A stretch of DNA of 64,000 bases, taken from Superficieibacter electus. GTDB lineage: Bacteria > Pseudomonadota > Gammaproteobacteria > Enterobacterales > Enterobacteriaceae. Each line of letters opens with the position of its first letter. Position 1 is the first letter of the stretch. The stretch covers positions 124,001 to 188,000 of the forward strand of contig NZ_PQGD01000008.1 in NCBI RefSeq assembly GCF_002915575.1, read 5' to 3'. Position numbers and translations under genes: made by a program. The notes beneath the pieces were generated by a model. It was not told where the DNA came from. It saw only the letters and a list, made by a program, of their open reading frames with translations, and ran no database searches. Positions 30,339 through 39,342 of this stretch are shown one piece after another.

Positions 30339-30366
30339 TTGCGTGAGGGAGTACAACAGGTATAAT
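30339..30366 (+). promoter_or_regulatory. leuX promoter
   Basis: TTGCGT (30339-30344) and a perfect TATAAT (30361-30366) are 16 bp apart. A GC-rich stretch, GCATCCCGC, follows, consistent with a stable-RNA promoter under stringent control. The tRNA begins 28 bp after the -10 box. Confidence 0.75.
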
Positions 30367-30394
30367 GCATCCCGCTATCTGCATCCCCTTCCGT

Positions 30395-30479
30395 GCCGGA
30401 GTGGCGAAATCGGTAGACGCAGTTGATTCAAAATCAACCGTAGAAATACGTGCCGGTTCGAGTCCGGCCTTCGGCACCA
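30395..30479 (+). tRNA. leuX: tRNA-Leu (anticodon CAA)
   Basis: An 85-nt leucine tRNA with long variable arm. The acceptor stem GCCGGAG pairs with CTTCGGC, with one G-U at position 5. The anticodon loop is in TTGATTCAAAATCAA, giving CAA. The T arm is GCCGGTTCGAGTCCGGC, and the CCA is encoded. It corresponds to E. coli leuX, a well-known integration site for P4-type prophages and genomic islands; the island here starts directly after it. Confidence 0.97.
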
Positions 30480-30628
30480 AAAACGATTGTGATAATCGGA
30501 AAATCTACAATAATCAGTACGTTGTACAATGAAGCTGGACGTTGACGGCAACTACTAAATGGCCGCATCTCCGGCTCTTTTTATTCATAAAGCCTCGGGC
30601 CGGATCTTTTCACTCACTCCCTGTTTTG

Positions 30629-31075
30629 TCAATCTCTCTCCACGCAACTTCTGAGCATCTCGACATTGTGTTCAATATAGCTGAGCGTCACCTTAATATC
30701 GTGGTGGCCGAGTAGTTTCTGCGTGACATACAAATTTTGCTCCGGTTTTTGCATTAATTCTGTGGCAACGGTATGACGGTAGCGGTGCGATAAAAAACGG
30801 CTGTGGCAGGCATCGCTGAGCTTGGCAAAGAAATAACTGACCTGATTTTCCGTCATTACTTTGCCCTGCCGTAGCGTCCGCCGACTGAAACGATTGATGT
30901 TGAACAACTGATCGTCAGCCCGTATTCCTCTCGTTTCTGCTTTTTCAAGTAGATGCTCCAGCCATGGCCGCAGCAGGGAGGCGATGGGAACCACATGTTC
31001 ATCATGGATTTTGCTGCCTTCGCTCTGGATAAACAGCTTGTCATGAACCAGATCAATAAATCGCCAAAAGTATGG
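30629..31075 (-). pseudogene. Tyrosine integrase, C-terminal fragment
   Basis: The C-terminal catalytic part of a phage/ICE integrase. SHRYRHTVATEL holds the RxxH pair, LLGHHDIKVTLSYIEH holds the second His and the nucleophilic Tyr, and the natural stop lies at 30629. The N-terminal arm, the core-binding domain and the first catalytic Arg are missing. The coding frame merges near 31060-31110 into a broken ardC gene, so a deletion appears to have fused the two. It lies about 150 bp from leuX in the orientation usual for leuX-targeting integrases. It is very unlikely to be active. Confidence 0.85.
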
Positions 31076-31754
31076 CTTCCGGCGGTGATGCCGTCCCAGT
31101 TCAGCCATAAAGCGTGTCCAGCCGCGTGTGTCAGTTCATGCGGCAGCGTACCGTACCATAGTAATCTTCACGCGAAGTGAACTGCGCAGGATGCGGCATG
31201 ATGATGCAGTCGCACCGCGGCGAGTAATACGCCAGGTTCTGGCATCGGTGAGTGATCACTACCGCGCTTTGCCAGGCAATCTGCTCAGCGGCGGCGATAG
31301 GATCATCAACCATTCCGACAGGTTGTGAGAACGCTTCCGGCAGTCCTTCACATTGCTGAATGTTGAACAGCCGGAACTCGCGTATTAAAGCGTAAGACGT
31401 CACTTTGGGGTTACCATCAGCATCAAGAACCGTGTTCCCGTTGCTGTCCACTACCTCGCGCTGCTGGGGCAGATAAAGCACGGCCAGTGTAGATCGTTCG
31501 CCTTTGCGGATGTTACCGCCCGCATTGCGAATTTATGTGAAGGTCAGCCAGCGATCGCTTTCATATCCCTGCCGCTCAGCGCTGTTCCAGAGCAGAGGAA
31601 TATTGATGCCGTGATAAAACCGTCCGGACAGGGCATTCATCGGCATCACCAGTTCCCCTTCCCGCCACGGGCGAACCTAGGGGATCACGCCTTTCTCCAG
31701 CGCGGCGATAATTTCATCGGTGACTTTCTGGGAAAGATCGTTGCTTCTATTCAT
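31076..31754 (-). pseudogene. ardC: ArdC-type antirestriction protein, multiply broken
   Basis: Reading from the ATG at 31754 gives MNRSNDLSQKVTDEIIAALE, then an in-frame TAG at codon 26 (31677-31679), then VRPWREGELVMPMNALSG and GINIPLLWNSAERQGYES. A second stop, TAA, is at codon 74 (31533-31535), followed by NIRKGERSTLAVLYLPQ and LAYYSPRCDCIIMPHP. A 5-bp tandem duplication (GTACC twice, 31148-31157) then shifts the frame. Removing one copy restores YYGTLPHELTHAAGHAL, with the HExxH zinc motif of ArdC. The 3' end is lost into the integrase fragment. ArdC proteins protect incoming conjugative DNA from restriction. This copy is dead. Confidence 0.85.
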
Positions 31755-31880
31755 AAGCGTAACTTCATGATAAAGAAGCCGGGTACAGCGCTCTCGGTCG
31801 GGAGTCACCCGGCACAGGGAGTTACCCGGCACAGGGAGTAAAGGATACTGAGGGAATCAGCTGGTATGAAGGGCAGTAAC

Positions 31881-32150
31881 CTACAGGTGGTTACCTTCAA
31901 GCGTTAAGCGCAGCGGCGTCATCAGCGGTACATTGCTGCTGCCGTCAGAGGGCAAACAGTACAGACCGAAATTAATGCTCTTACGGTCTGGGCCCGCACT
32001 TTTGAATGTCAGCATGGTGGCGACAATCAGGTTTTCGAGACGGTCGTCTTCCTGAGAGGGATCGGGTGGAAAACTGGCTACCTTTTCCCAGGCTTCAGAT
32101 GAGACAGACAACGATAAGGATTTTGCTTCAGTGCAAGATGAAGTAGGCAT
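31881..32150 (-). CDS. Small ICE-type hypothetical protein
   Basis: An intact 89-residue ORF (MPTSSCTEAKSLSL start) with GGAG before the ATG at 32150; an upstream in-frame ATG at 32210 lies in the repeated leader. It contains SEAWEKVASFPPDPSQEDD, then NLIVATMLTFKSAGP and NVPLMTPLRLTLEG. It resembles small unnamed proteins carried beside ardC in integrative conjugative elements, but I know no function. It lies 127 bp upstream of the ardC pseudogene on the same strand. Confidence 0.55.
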   Translation of the reverse strand: MPTSSCTEAKSLSLSVSSEAWEKVASFPPDPSQEDDRLENLIVATMLTFKSAGPDRKSINFGLYCLPSDGSSNVPLMTPLRLTLEGNHL

Positions 32151-32165
32151 AGTATTTCTCCAGTG

Positions 32166-32345
32166 ATGAAAGCAGAGAAACACCGCCCGGCAGGGAGGGA
32201 TTCCCTGCATGGTGGGGCAGAGGATGTATCAGGCGCTAAGCGCTGTCCGCGAGGATGATACGGAGCGGACGAAAAGGCGAGTCTCACCGGGAAGGAGGCA
32301 ACCTGAAGGCTCTGGTTGCGGGTTGAACTTCGTACAGATTAATAC
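32166..32345 (-). repeat. ICE leader repeat, copy A
   Basis: A non-coding leader upstream of the 89-residue gene. It shares AGCAGAGAAACACCGC, a central GCTGAACGCTG/GCGCTAAGCGCTG-like stretch, and GAAGGCTCTGGTT with a second copy at 33600-33735. The rest is diverged. Such leaders recur in front of genes in integrative conjugative elements. Confidence 0.5.
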
Positions 32346-32444
32346 GGGATTAATAATAATCAAGAGCTAGTCTGGTGTGTGATTTATCCTCTTTAGGGGA
32401 TAAAGCATATTGGGCACTCGATGATACCTGCGAAGCTCACGATC

Positions 32445-33318
32445 TCAGGCTTTGAAGATCAGCTTACGATGCCAGCCGACATATTGTTCAGTGGGCCACA
32501 GTGATGTGTCATGAGGAAGATGCAACTGCTGGCCGTTCCGTTGCCAGAACAGGTTATCCACCCACCGGGCTACGGCTGACGCCGCCAGAGATGTGGATAG
32601 TCAGATTCTCATCCAGCCCGAATGCGCCCATATCAAAAGCATCATGGTGCAGCGAACAGAGCGCCAGACCGTTGTTTACCACACACGGCCCGCCATAGGT
32701 TTTCCAGTGGATATGGGCTGCTTGAATACCAACCAGCGCACCATCCAGCCGGAGGTCGTAACCACAGAAAGCACATCGGGAGTGGTAAGCCCGGAGCACG
32801 ATATCTCTGAAGCGCGGATCACGGTTCTTTGAGCGGTCAATAAAATCCAAGCCTAGTTGATTCGCGAGGATCCTCTGAATACTTTCGGGGAAGCGATCTA
32901 TCAGGATCTGCTGGGCCAACTGGTCGATTACTTCAGGGTGTGCAAGTAACTGTTGATAAGCGGTTTCATCAAAGCCACCCGCTACTTGGTTATCAATCAG
33001 CTCTTTCTTGGTCGGTTGGGTGTTGCCTTTACGGGGTTTACAACCTTCTGCATTGGCAATTTCCCAAAAGCCGTCAGTTCTGAGTCGCCAGAAAGGCATA
33101 TTGGGATAGTCAGTGCGCCGCTTGGGACCAAACTCTTTTAGCAGACGAGTTAGTGGTTCGTGGATCTCCAGAGCGTAGTTGAACAGGCGCGGGTGGCCTG
33201 CTTTGTACTGCGACAGCACATACAACAGCAACAACGGCTTATGCGGAGCGCATACATCACCCTGACGCCATACAGAGAAGTTAGAGATAGCCGATCGCAG
33301 TGTTTCGAGTTATGTCAT
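32445..33318 (-). pseudogene. McrA-type HNH endonuclease (phosphorothioate-dependent type), broken
   Basis: The gene reads from ATG at 33318 as MT, then TAA at codon 3 (33310-33312), then LETLRSAISNFSVWRQGD and PHKPLLLLYVLS without interruption for over 200 codons. HNH motifs are HSRCAFCGYDLRLDG, IQAAHIHWKTYGGP and NGLALCSLHHDAFD. Near 32556-32575 a one-base shift moves the frame into VDNLFWQRNGQQLHLPHDTS and WPTEQYVGWHRKLIFKA, the expected C-terminus, ending at 32445. The domain layout resembles ScoMcrA/SprMcrA-like enzymes that cut phosphorothioated or methylated DNA. No dnd genes are in the window. Two lesions make function doubtful, although restart at a downstream TTG or GTG cannot be excluded. 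Confidence 0.8.
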
Positions 33319-33982
33319 AGGAATGAACCGGGTAACAGGCTGATGTTATTGCGATCATGCTCGCAAAAGCGGTGAAATTCAATTGCTGCACGTCATGTTC
33401 ATGAGAGAGGAATTGACCCTTTGTACTGATAACTCAGAAAGGTAAGTGTACGTAATTTATGGGAATGGCTAATTGTGTATCGTAACATCAGTATAGATAA
33501 TCGAGTGAGGTATCCTTGCCATTCCTTAGGCTTTTGACGAGAAAGGTAATGGTAAGAGCCTTGGCTCAAGGTGAGAGAAAGCCAATACCACGTTCCTCTG
33601 GTAGCGAAGCAGAGAAACACCGCTTAGCAGGGGGGTTGAAGGATTAATCAGGGCTGAACGCTGACAGCTAGGGGCTGTAGGGATGAAAAGACTAGTCCCT
33701 CCGGGTAAGAGGATAATCAGAAGGCTCTGGTTATGAATGAATTCAGAGAAACCATTCCTAATGATTTTAAGCTAATGTTGCTAAAAGCGCGTCAGAGCCT
33801 GTAGTGAAAACGGGTTAGCTGTTATACAATTCAAAGTATTAGATATTTTACTAGTGAAATTATTTCCAATTTCTTTGATGCTAAAGACAAAGCATCCCTG
33901 ATATTGTAAATATGTGTTTATATACAGTTGTTGATGTGTTTGAATAAACATCACCTAATTTATGTTTGTAGAGAGTGCTTGA
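33319..33982. other. Non-coding decayed stretch and upstream region of the dcm operon
   Basis: No convincing gene. It holds the second diverged ICE leader copy (33600-33735), a small hairpin GATGCT-N8-AGCATC (33877-33896), and an imperfect dyad around GATGTGTTT-GAAT-AAACATC (about 33934-33953) close to the methyltransferase start. Base composition becomes AT-rich from about 33740. The dyad could be an operator for the downstream operon, but no controller gene is adjacent. Confidence 0.4.
33600..33735 (-). repeat. ICE leader repeat, copy B
   Basis: A diverged copy of the leader at 32166-32345. AGCAGAGAAACACCGC, GGGCTGAACGCTG, GACTAGTCCCTCCGGGTAAG and AGAAGGCTCTGGTTATG align in order. The gene that once followed it toward lower coordinates is not recognisable. 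Confidence 0.5.
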
Positions 33983-35344
33983 ATGGAAAATAAAAAAACG
34001 TTTACTTTCATTGACTTGTTTGCTGGTCTGGGAGGTTTTCATTTGGCACTGAAACGATTAGGTGGGGTTTGTCGTTTTGCAGTCGAGTGGAAAGAGCCTC
34101 TCCAGAACTTATATGAGGATAATTTTGGTATTCGACCTCTTGGCGATATAACTAAAATACCACTTGATATAATCCCTGATCATGATGTCTTAACAGCTGG
34201 GTTTCCATGCCAGCCTTTTTCAAAGGCTGGTGAACAATTAGGGTTCGAGTGTACAAAACAAGGAGGATTATTTTTCAACGTAGTCGAAATTTTAAAGCAT
34301 AAGAAGCCTAAATTTTTCATTCTTGAAAATGTCCCTAACCTGTTGAAACATGATGATGGAAAAACGTGGATAAAGATCCAACAATTGCTTGGCAAAGATG
34401 GACTTGGCTATAATATTGATGCGACAAAACTTTCACCGCATCATTTCGGTATTCCCCAAATTCGTGAACGAATATATATAGTTGGCTCATTGTTGCCGCT
34501 TGACGATTTTAAATGGCCCGAAGCTCTGAATATCGAAACCTCGATAGATAGTATTTTGGACAATAATCCGATTGATGCGAAATCACTTTCTCCTCAAGTT
34601 ATCGATTGTTTAAATGTTTGGAGTAAATTTTTAGAACTCTGTCCTCCTGATATTGAAATTCCTTCCTTCCCATTGTGGTCGATGGAGTGGGGGGCAACCT
34701 ATCCTTTTGAAAATGAAACTCCTTATGCGAGAAAAATGCGTTTAGGAATTAATGGGTTAAAAGGCTTCAGGGCGAGCCATGGTTGTAAAATTGGCCTTCG
34801 AAGAAGTATGGAAGATCGTTGGATGGCATTGCCAAGTCATGCTCGAACAGAAGAATTTGAATTTCCAAAGTGGAAAAAGAATTTTATTAGACAAAATAGA
34901 AAGTTTTATAACGATAATAAAAACTGGATAGATGAATGGTTACCCGATATTTTAAGGTTCCCGTCAAGCCTTCAAAAACTTGAATGGAATGTTCATGGTG
35001 AAGAGAGGAATATTTGGAACTATGTTCTACAGTTTAGAGCCTCTGGAGTGAGAGTTAAGAGAAGAACCACTGCTCCAAGCTTAATTGCCATGACTGATAC
35101 CCAAGTCCCAATTATTGCTTGGCAAAGGCGTTATATGACACCTCATGAGTGTGCTAAGCTCCAGTGTCTTGATGAATTAAACAAGCTCCCTGAAAGTCCA
35201 ACCCAAGCCTTCCAAGCTTTAGGTAATGCGGTCAACTCAAAAGTTGTCGAATGGGTAGCCAACGCGTTATTAAGTACCTCACTTGATGAAAGCTATAACA
35301 ATCATTTGAATTTTTTAGAAGATAGATGCATTTCCTATAATTAA
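33983..35344 (+). CDS. C5-cytosine DNA methyltransferase (Dcm family)
   Basis: A 453-residue m5C methyltransferase with all main motifs in order: motif [12 protein letters not shown] (residues about 13-23), motif [13 protein letters not shown] with catalytic Cys near 75, motif [11 protein letters not shown] near 114, motif [14 protein letters not shown] near 159, and motif [20 protein letters not shown] near 411. The target-recognition region between VIII and X is about 220 residues and gives no site by eye. The sequence is clearly AT-rich against the chromosome, a sign of transfer. It leads a three-gene operon, with the GHKL ATPase 21 bp downstream. It should modify host DNA to protect it from the cognate restriction activity. 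Confidence 0.92.
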   Translation: MENKKTFTFIDLFAGLGGFHLALKRLGGVCRFAVEWKEPLQNLYEDNFGIRPLGDITKIPLDIIPDHDVLTAGFPCQPFSKAGEQLGFECTKQGGLFFNVVEILKHKKPKFFILENVPNLLKHDDGKTWIKIQQLLGKDGLGYNIDATKLSPHHFGIPQIRERIYIVGSLLPLDDFKWPEALNIETSIDSILDNNPIDAKSLSPQVIDCLNVWSKFLELCPPDIEIPSFPLWSMEWGATYPFENETPYARKMRLGINGLKGFRASHGCKIGLRRSMEDRWMALPSHARTEEFEFPKWKKNFIRQNRKFYNDNKNWIDEWLPDILRFPSSLQKLEWNVHGEERNIWNYVLQFRASGVRVKRRTTAPSLIAMTDTQVPIIAWQRRYMTPHECAKLQCLDELNKLPESPTQAFQALGNAVNSKVVEWVANALLSTSLDESYNNHLNFLEDRCISYN

Positions 35345-35365
35345 GAGTGCTTTAAGGAGATAATT

Positions 35366-36880
35366 GTGGCGCTTTCAAAGGTTGATATTCGTCCAGGAGT
35401 AAGTATATTAGCCGTTTTGCGGCACCTCAACTATAAACCTTGGTTTGCTTTGGGGGAATTTGTAGACAATGCATTGCAGAGCTTCTTAGCAAAATCGGCA
35501 ACGAGTTCTTTAAAAAAAGTAACTATAGAAATAAATATAGACTCAACTGAACCTGCCCGAATATCAATTAAAGATGACGCTTTTGGGATTCCTTTAGAGG
35601 ATTTTCCAAGAGCTTTTAAACCTGCATCAATCCCTCCAGATAATACTGGTCTATCCGAATTTGGTATGGGTATGAAAAGTGCAGCTTGTTGGTTTTCTCC
35701 TAAATGGGAGGTTCGTACATCTGTGATTGGTGAACCAATAATAAGAACAGTGTACTTTGATATTGAAAATATGATTGCGGATGAGTCATATGAACTATCA
35801 ATAAAAGAAACTCAAGGTAGTGAAGAACAACATTTTACGGAGGTTATTTTAAATGATGTTTTTCATGTTCCAGTTAAACGAACTATCCATAAAATAAAAA
35901 GCCATCTAGCTAGTATCTATAGATGCTATATTAGGAAGGGGCTTTTAATACTGAAGGTTAATGGGGAGGTATTAAGTTATCAAGATCCCAAAATACTTAA
36001 CGCCCCCTATTTTAAGGATAAAGAGGGAGAGCCTCTTATTTGGCGAAAAGATATTGACTTTAAGTTTGGTGATAATATTTCCGTAAATGGTTTTGCTGCT
36101 ATACGTGCTGTGGGTAATACTAGTGAAGCCGGATTCTCGCTTTTCAGACGAGGTAGGGTTATTCAAGGAAGCGCCGATGAAACCTATCGTCCCGCCTATA
36201 TTTTTGGTAATTCGAATAGTTATAAATATCAGCGTGTGTTTGGCGAGCTATATATTAATGGGGTTGAAGTTAGCCATACAAAAGACGGCTTTAGATGGGG
36301 AGAGTTAGAGCAAACTTTTCTAAAATTGTTACGCGATAATTTAGATAGCGATGATATGCCTTTATTACGTCAGGCGGAAGGGCATAGAGTTAGAGGGAAT
36401 GATAATAGGCTAATATCACTTGTTGGACACGCTGTTGATAGCTCAGTGGATGAACTGAGGAATCATTTGCCGTTGATAATTCCTAGTATACTTGACTCTG
36501 CGCTAGTTGATACTCCTGTCGAACATACTGAATATCAGGCTCAGCTAATGAAACGAACTTTTGATATTTCGTTTCGTGATCAGAATTGGTCTGTATGTAT
36601 TGAAATATCGAACGATGTTTCTAATAGTGAGTGGTTAGCATTGAGTGATACAGGGAGGATAGGTGATACATGTCGACAGTTACATATTCAGATGTCGATG
36701 TCTCATCCTCTAATGATTCAGTTCGCTCAAAAGGATGGAGATGTTTCTGAAATTATGTTTCGCGTGGGGGCTGCTCTTGCTATAGCTGAAGTATTGGCTA
36801 GGGACTCAGGTGTCAGTAAAGCCGGAACAGTCAGGCGAAACATGAATGATATCTTACGAGATGTATTTTCGAATAGGTAA
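35366..36880 (+). CDS. GHKL ATPase of the MORC/MutL-like restriction family
   Basis: A 504-residue ATPase. Bergerat-fold boxes are N box LGEFVDNALQSF (about residues 29-40, with Glu and Asn), G1-like IKDDAFGIPLEDF near 68, and G2 LSEFGMGMKSAACWF near 95-109. A transducer-like middle region includes SLFRRGRVIQG near 257. An all-alpha-looking C-terminus ends ILRDVFSNR. MutL/MORC-like ATPases next to a Dcm enzyme and a Z1 protein define a predicted restriction-modification family described by Iyer, Abhiman and Aravind. The start at 35366 is a GTG with AAGGAGATAA upstream. It lies 6 bp before the Z1 gene. By family it is expected to clamp or move on DNA when ATP binds. Confidence 0.88.
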   Translation: MALSKVDIRPGVSILAVLRHLNYKPWFALGEFVDNALQSFLAKSATSSLKKVTIEINIDSTEPARISIKDDAFGIPLEDFPRAFKPASIPPDNTGLSEFGMGMKSAACWFSPKWEVRTSVIGEPIIRTVYFDIENMIADESYELSIKETQGSEEQHFTEVILNDVFHVPVKRTIHKIKSHLASIYRCYIRKGLLILKVNGEVLSYQDPKILNAPYFKDKEGEPLIWRKDIDFKFGDNISVNGFAAIRAVGNTSEAGFSLFRRGRVIQGSADETYRPAYIFGNSNSYKYQRVFGELYINGVEVSHTKDGFRWGELEQTFLKLLRDNLDSDDMPLLRQAEGHRVRGNDNRLISLVGHAVDSSVDELRNHLPLIIPSILDSALVDTPVEHTEYQAQLMKRTFDISFRDQNWSVCIEISNDVSNSEWLALSDTGRIGDTCRQLHIQMSMSHPLMIQFAQKDGDVSEIMFRVGAALAIAEVLARDSGVSKAGTVRRNMNDILRDVFSNR

Positions 36881-36886
36881 ACATAA

Positions 36887-39064
36887 ATGAGCTTAGAAAC
36901 TAGAAATGATTTCATTAATAACGGAATGAATTGGTCTCCTGAAAAGGGTAAAGAAACTGAAGCCTTTTTAGAACAGAGTGGTATGCCGGATGGCGCTAAA
37001 GAAAAATTACTAGAAGATGCTATTACAATATTATCCCGCGGAGTTTCTCCTGAAATAGAAAATGGGCAAGAAACTGGTCTTATTGTTGGCTATGTGCAAA
37101 GTGGCAAGACCATGTCCTTTGAGACTGTTGTTGCGCTTGCAAGGGATAACGGTTTTCATATAGTAATTGTTGTTGCAGGGACATCAAATCCTCTACTTGC
37201 ACAATCCTCGAGTCGATTAAAAAAAGATTTGGGGCTAAATGATTCAAAACGGGGCCGGAGATGGGTACAACTAGAAAATCCGTCCTCTTATGATACTGCT
37301 GGGCAGGTCATCCGTAGTACGTTATCCATATCAAAAGATTCGTCTACTGAGGATATATATAAACAAACAATCCTTATTACTGTCCTTAAAAATCACAAAA
37401 GAATCAATAAGTTAGCTGAAATACTTGAAGCTTTAGATTTGAATGGAACATCGGTTCTTATTATTGATGATGAGGCAGATCAGGTTAGTCTAAATACTGG
37501 AGTTTCTCAGGGAGAAGAGAGTGCAACATATGGTTGCTTAATGAGACTAAGAAAAGCTTTGCCAAATCACACCTATTTACAATATACAGCTACGCCTCAA
37601 GCACCTCTTCTTATAAGTATTATAGATTCCTTATCGCCTAATTTTGTGAAAGTATTAGAACCAGGCGATGCTTATGTTGGTGGTCGTGATTTTTTTGGGT
37701 CGAACTCTGCATATATTAATATTATTCCACCAAGTGAAGTTCCGACGAAAGATAATCCTTTAAGCCATCCTCCTTCATCATTGCTAGATGCCCTACGTAT
37801 ATTCATGGTTGGAGTAACTGTAGGCATTAGTGAGTCAGGTAATACCGGTAACCGCTCAATGCTTGTGCATCCTTCCCATCTGACTTCTCAGCATAAAGAG
37901 TATTATGGCTGGGTTAGAAGTATATTCGATGAATGGCACAGGTGTTTAGCGTTACGTGATGATGATCCGGATAAGATAGATCTCCTAAGCGAATTTAGAG
38001 AATCTTATGATCAGTTAAATACAACAGCAGCGCTACCATCATTTGATAAGATTATAAATTCTTTTAGCATTGCATTTAAAAGTACTCAGATAGTTGAAGT
38101 TAATGCAAGAACTAATAAAACACCGGCGATAGACTGGCAACATAAATATGGATGGATTTTGGTCGGCGGAATTGCGGTTGACCGAGGATTTACAGTTGAA
38201 GGACTGACTGTAACATATATGCCTAGAGGTATTGGTGTCGGTAACGCTGACACTATACAGCAGCGGGCAAGGTTCTTTGGATATAAAAAAAGCTATTTGG
38301 GGTTTTGTAGGGTTTATTTAGAACAAAGTACACTTGATGCCTTTAGAAATTATGTTACGCATGAAGAAGATATTAGGAGACAACTTAAGGAAATTGAAGT
38401 AAGTAATAAGTCATTAAATTCTTGGAAACGGGCATTCTTATTAGATCTTGATTTGAAACCTTGTAGGGATAGTGTTCTTGCATTTGATTACATGCATACT
38501 AAATTTTCTGACAAATGGGTTGTCCCGAAAATAACATATCCTTCAGAAGCTGTAGTCATTGAAAACAAAAATACAGTATCAGAATTTTTGAACCGTCTAT
38601 CCATGCGTTGTGATGAGGGACATGTAGACCGTACAGAAACTCAGAAACATTATGTTTGTGATAATGTTCTTGTAAGCGATTTGTTCGAAAATTTACTTGT
38701 AAAAATAAGAGTTACTGGAAATTCTAATTCTCAGAATAATACGGCTTTATTATTGCATTTAGCAAAGGCAATTGAAAGGGATTCGACAGAGAGTTGTATT
38801 GTTTATAGAATGAGTCCAAATGAGAAAAGGGTTCGTAATGTAGATTCTTATTTATTCCAAGGTGCTTATCCTGCAACACACGCTAGACGTGGAGAAATAT
38901 ATCCTGGCGATTCCTCAATTAAAGATAATGAACGAGTGAGTGTTCAAATACATTTTATTGATTTAAAACAAGGCGATAAAATAATTATCAGCAATGTTCC
39001 TGTCGTTGCGGTGTGGATACCGAGGCGATTGGCTTGTTCAATTATAATACAACATCAAAGTTAA
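36887..39064 (+). CDS. Z1-domain ATPase/helicase-like protein
   Basis: A 725-residue P-loop protein of the Z1 superfamily. Walker A is VGYVQSGKTMSFETVVAL near residues 66-83, the Walker B/DEAD-like motif is LIIDDEADQVSLN near 191, and YLQYTATPQAPLL near 231 is a motif III-like segment. GGIAVDRGFTVEGLTVTYM near 425 and IQQRARFFGYK near 456 form the C-terminal RecA-like part with an arginine finger. The C-terminal about 200 residues are family-specific. No nuclease motif is evident in it. Its natural end is followed by a terminator, so it closes the operon. Confidence 0.9.
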   Translation: MSLETRNDFINNGMNWSPEKGKETEAFLEQSGMPDGAKEKLLEDAITILSRGVSPEIENGQETGLIVGYVQSGKTMSFETVVALARDNGFHIVIVVAGTSNPLLAQSSSRLKKDLGLNDSKRGRRWVQLENPSSYDTAGQVIRSTLSISKDSSTEDIYKQTILITVLKNHKRINKLAEILEALDLNGTSVLIIDDEADQVSLNTGVSQGEESATYGCLMRLRKALPNHTYLQYTATPQAPLLISIIDSLSPNFVKVLEPGDAYVGGRDFFGSNSAYINIIPPSEVPTKDNPLSHPPSSLLDALRIFMVGVTVGISESGNTGNRSMLVHPSHLTSQHKEYYGWVRSIFDEWHRCLALRDDDPDKIDLLSEFRESYDQLNTTAALPSFDKIINSFSIAFKSTQIVEVNARTNKTPAIDWQHKYGWILVGGIAVDRGFTVEGLTVTYMPRGIGVGNADTIQQRARFFGYKKSYLGFCRVYLEQSTLDAFRNYVTHEEDIRRQLKEIEVSNKSLNSWKRAFLLDLDLKPCRDSVLAFDYMHTKFSDKWVVPKITYPSEAVVIENKNTVSEFLNRLSMRCDEGHVDRTETQKHYVCDNVLVSDLFENLLVKIRVTGNSNSQNNTALLLHLAKAIERDSTESCIVYRMSPNEKRVRNVDSYLFQGAYPATHARRGEIYPGDSSIKDNERVSVQIHFIDLKQGDKIIISNVPVVAVWIPRRLACSIIIQHQS

Positions 39065-39078
39065 ATTTTATTCTGCTA

Positions 39079-39105
39079 GGGTAGAGAGAGTTCTCTACCC
39101 TTTAT
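39079..39105 (+). terminator. Terminator of the dcm-GHKL-Z1 operon
   Basis: GGGTAGAGA (39079-39087) pairs perfectly with TCTCTACCC (39092-39100) around GAGT, followed by TTTATATAT. It lies 15 bp after the Z1 stop, so the operon ends here. The following 240 bp up to 39342 are AT-rich with no gene seen. Confidence 0.85.
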
Positions 39106-39342
39106 ATATATTTAACTAAGGTTAATGTGTTGATTGAATATAAAAACAACTTCTAATTTTAGTATGAATTAATCTTTGCTGAGGGGTAACCTTTTAAGTT
39201 TTATTCTCCTTGAGTGCATGGTTAATAAATTTCAATATTTTGTTCTAGGTGTGGGTGTTTTGAATTTTATATAACAACTAAGAGTTAATTAATTCAATGT
39301 GTCTTTATATTTTCTTAATATATTGTATAAAATTAAGATGTA

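Noticed and set aside
30629-31108. A complete small integrase gene starting at the ATG at 31108
   Set aside because: That ATG lies within the ArdC-derived stretch. The protein lacks the N-terminal domains and the first catalytic Arg, so it is a fused remnant.
31131-31481. A separate 116-residue gene on the minus strand
   Set aside because: It is the middle part of the broken ardC gene between its second stop codon and the 5-bp duplication frameshift.
33399-33620. A 73-residue minus-strand ORF after the second leader copy
   Set aside because: It has no ribosome site, and its first residues are the translated leader repeat that also precedes the gene at 31881-32150; no protein family is recognisable.
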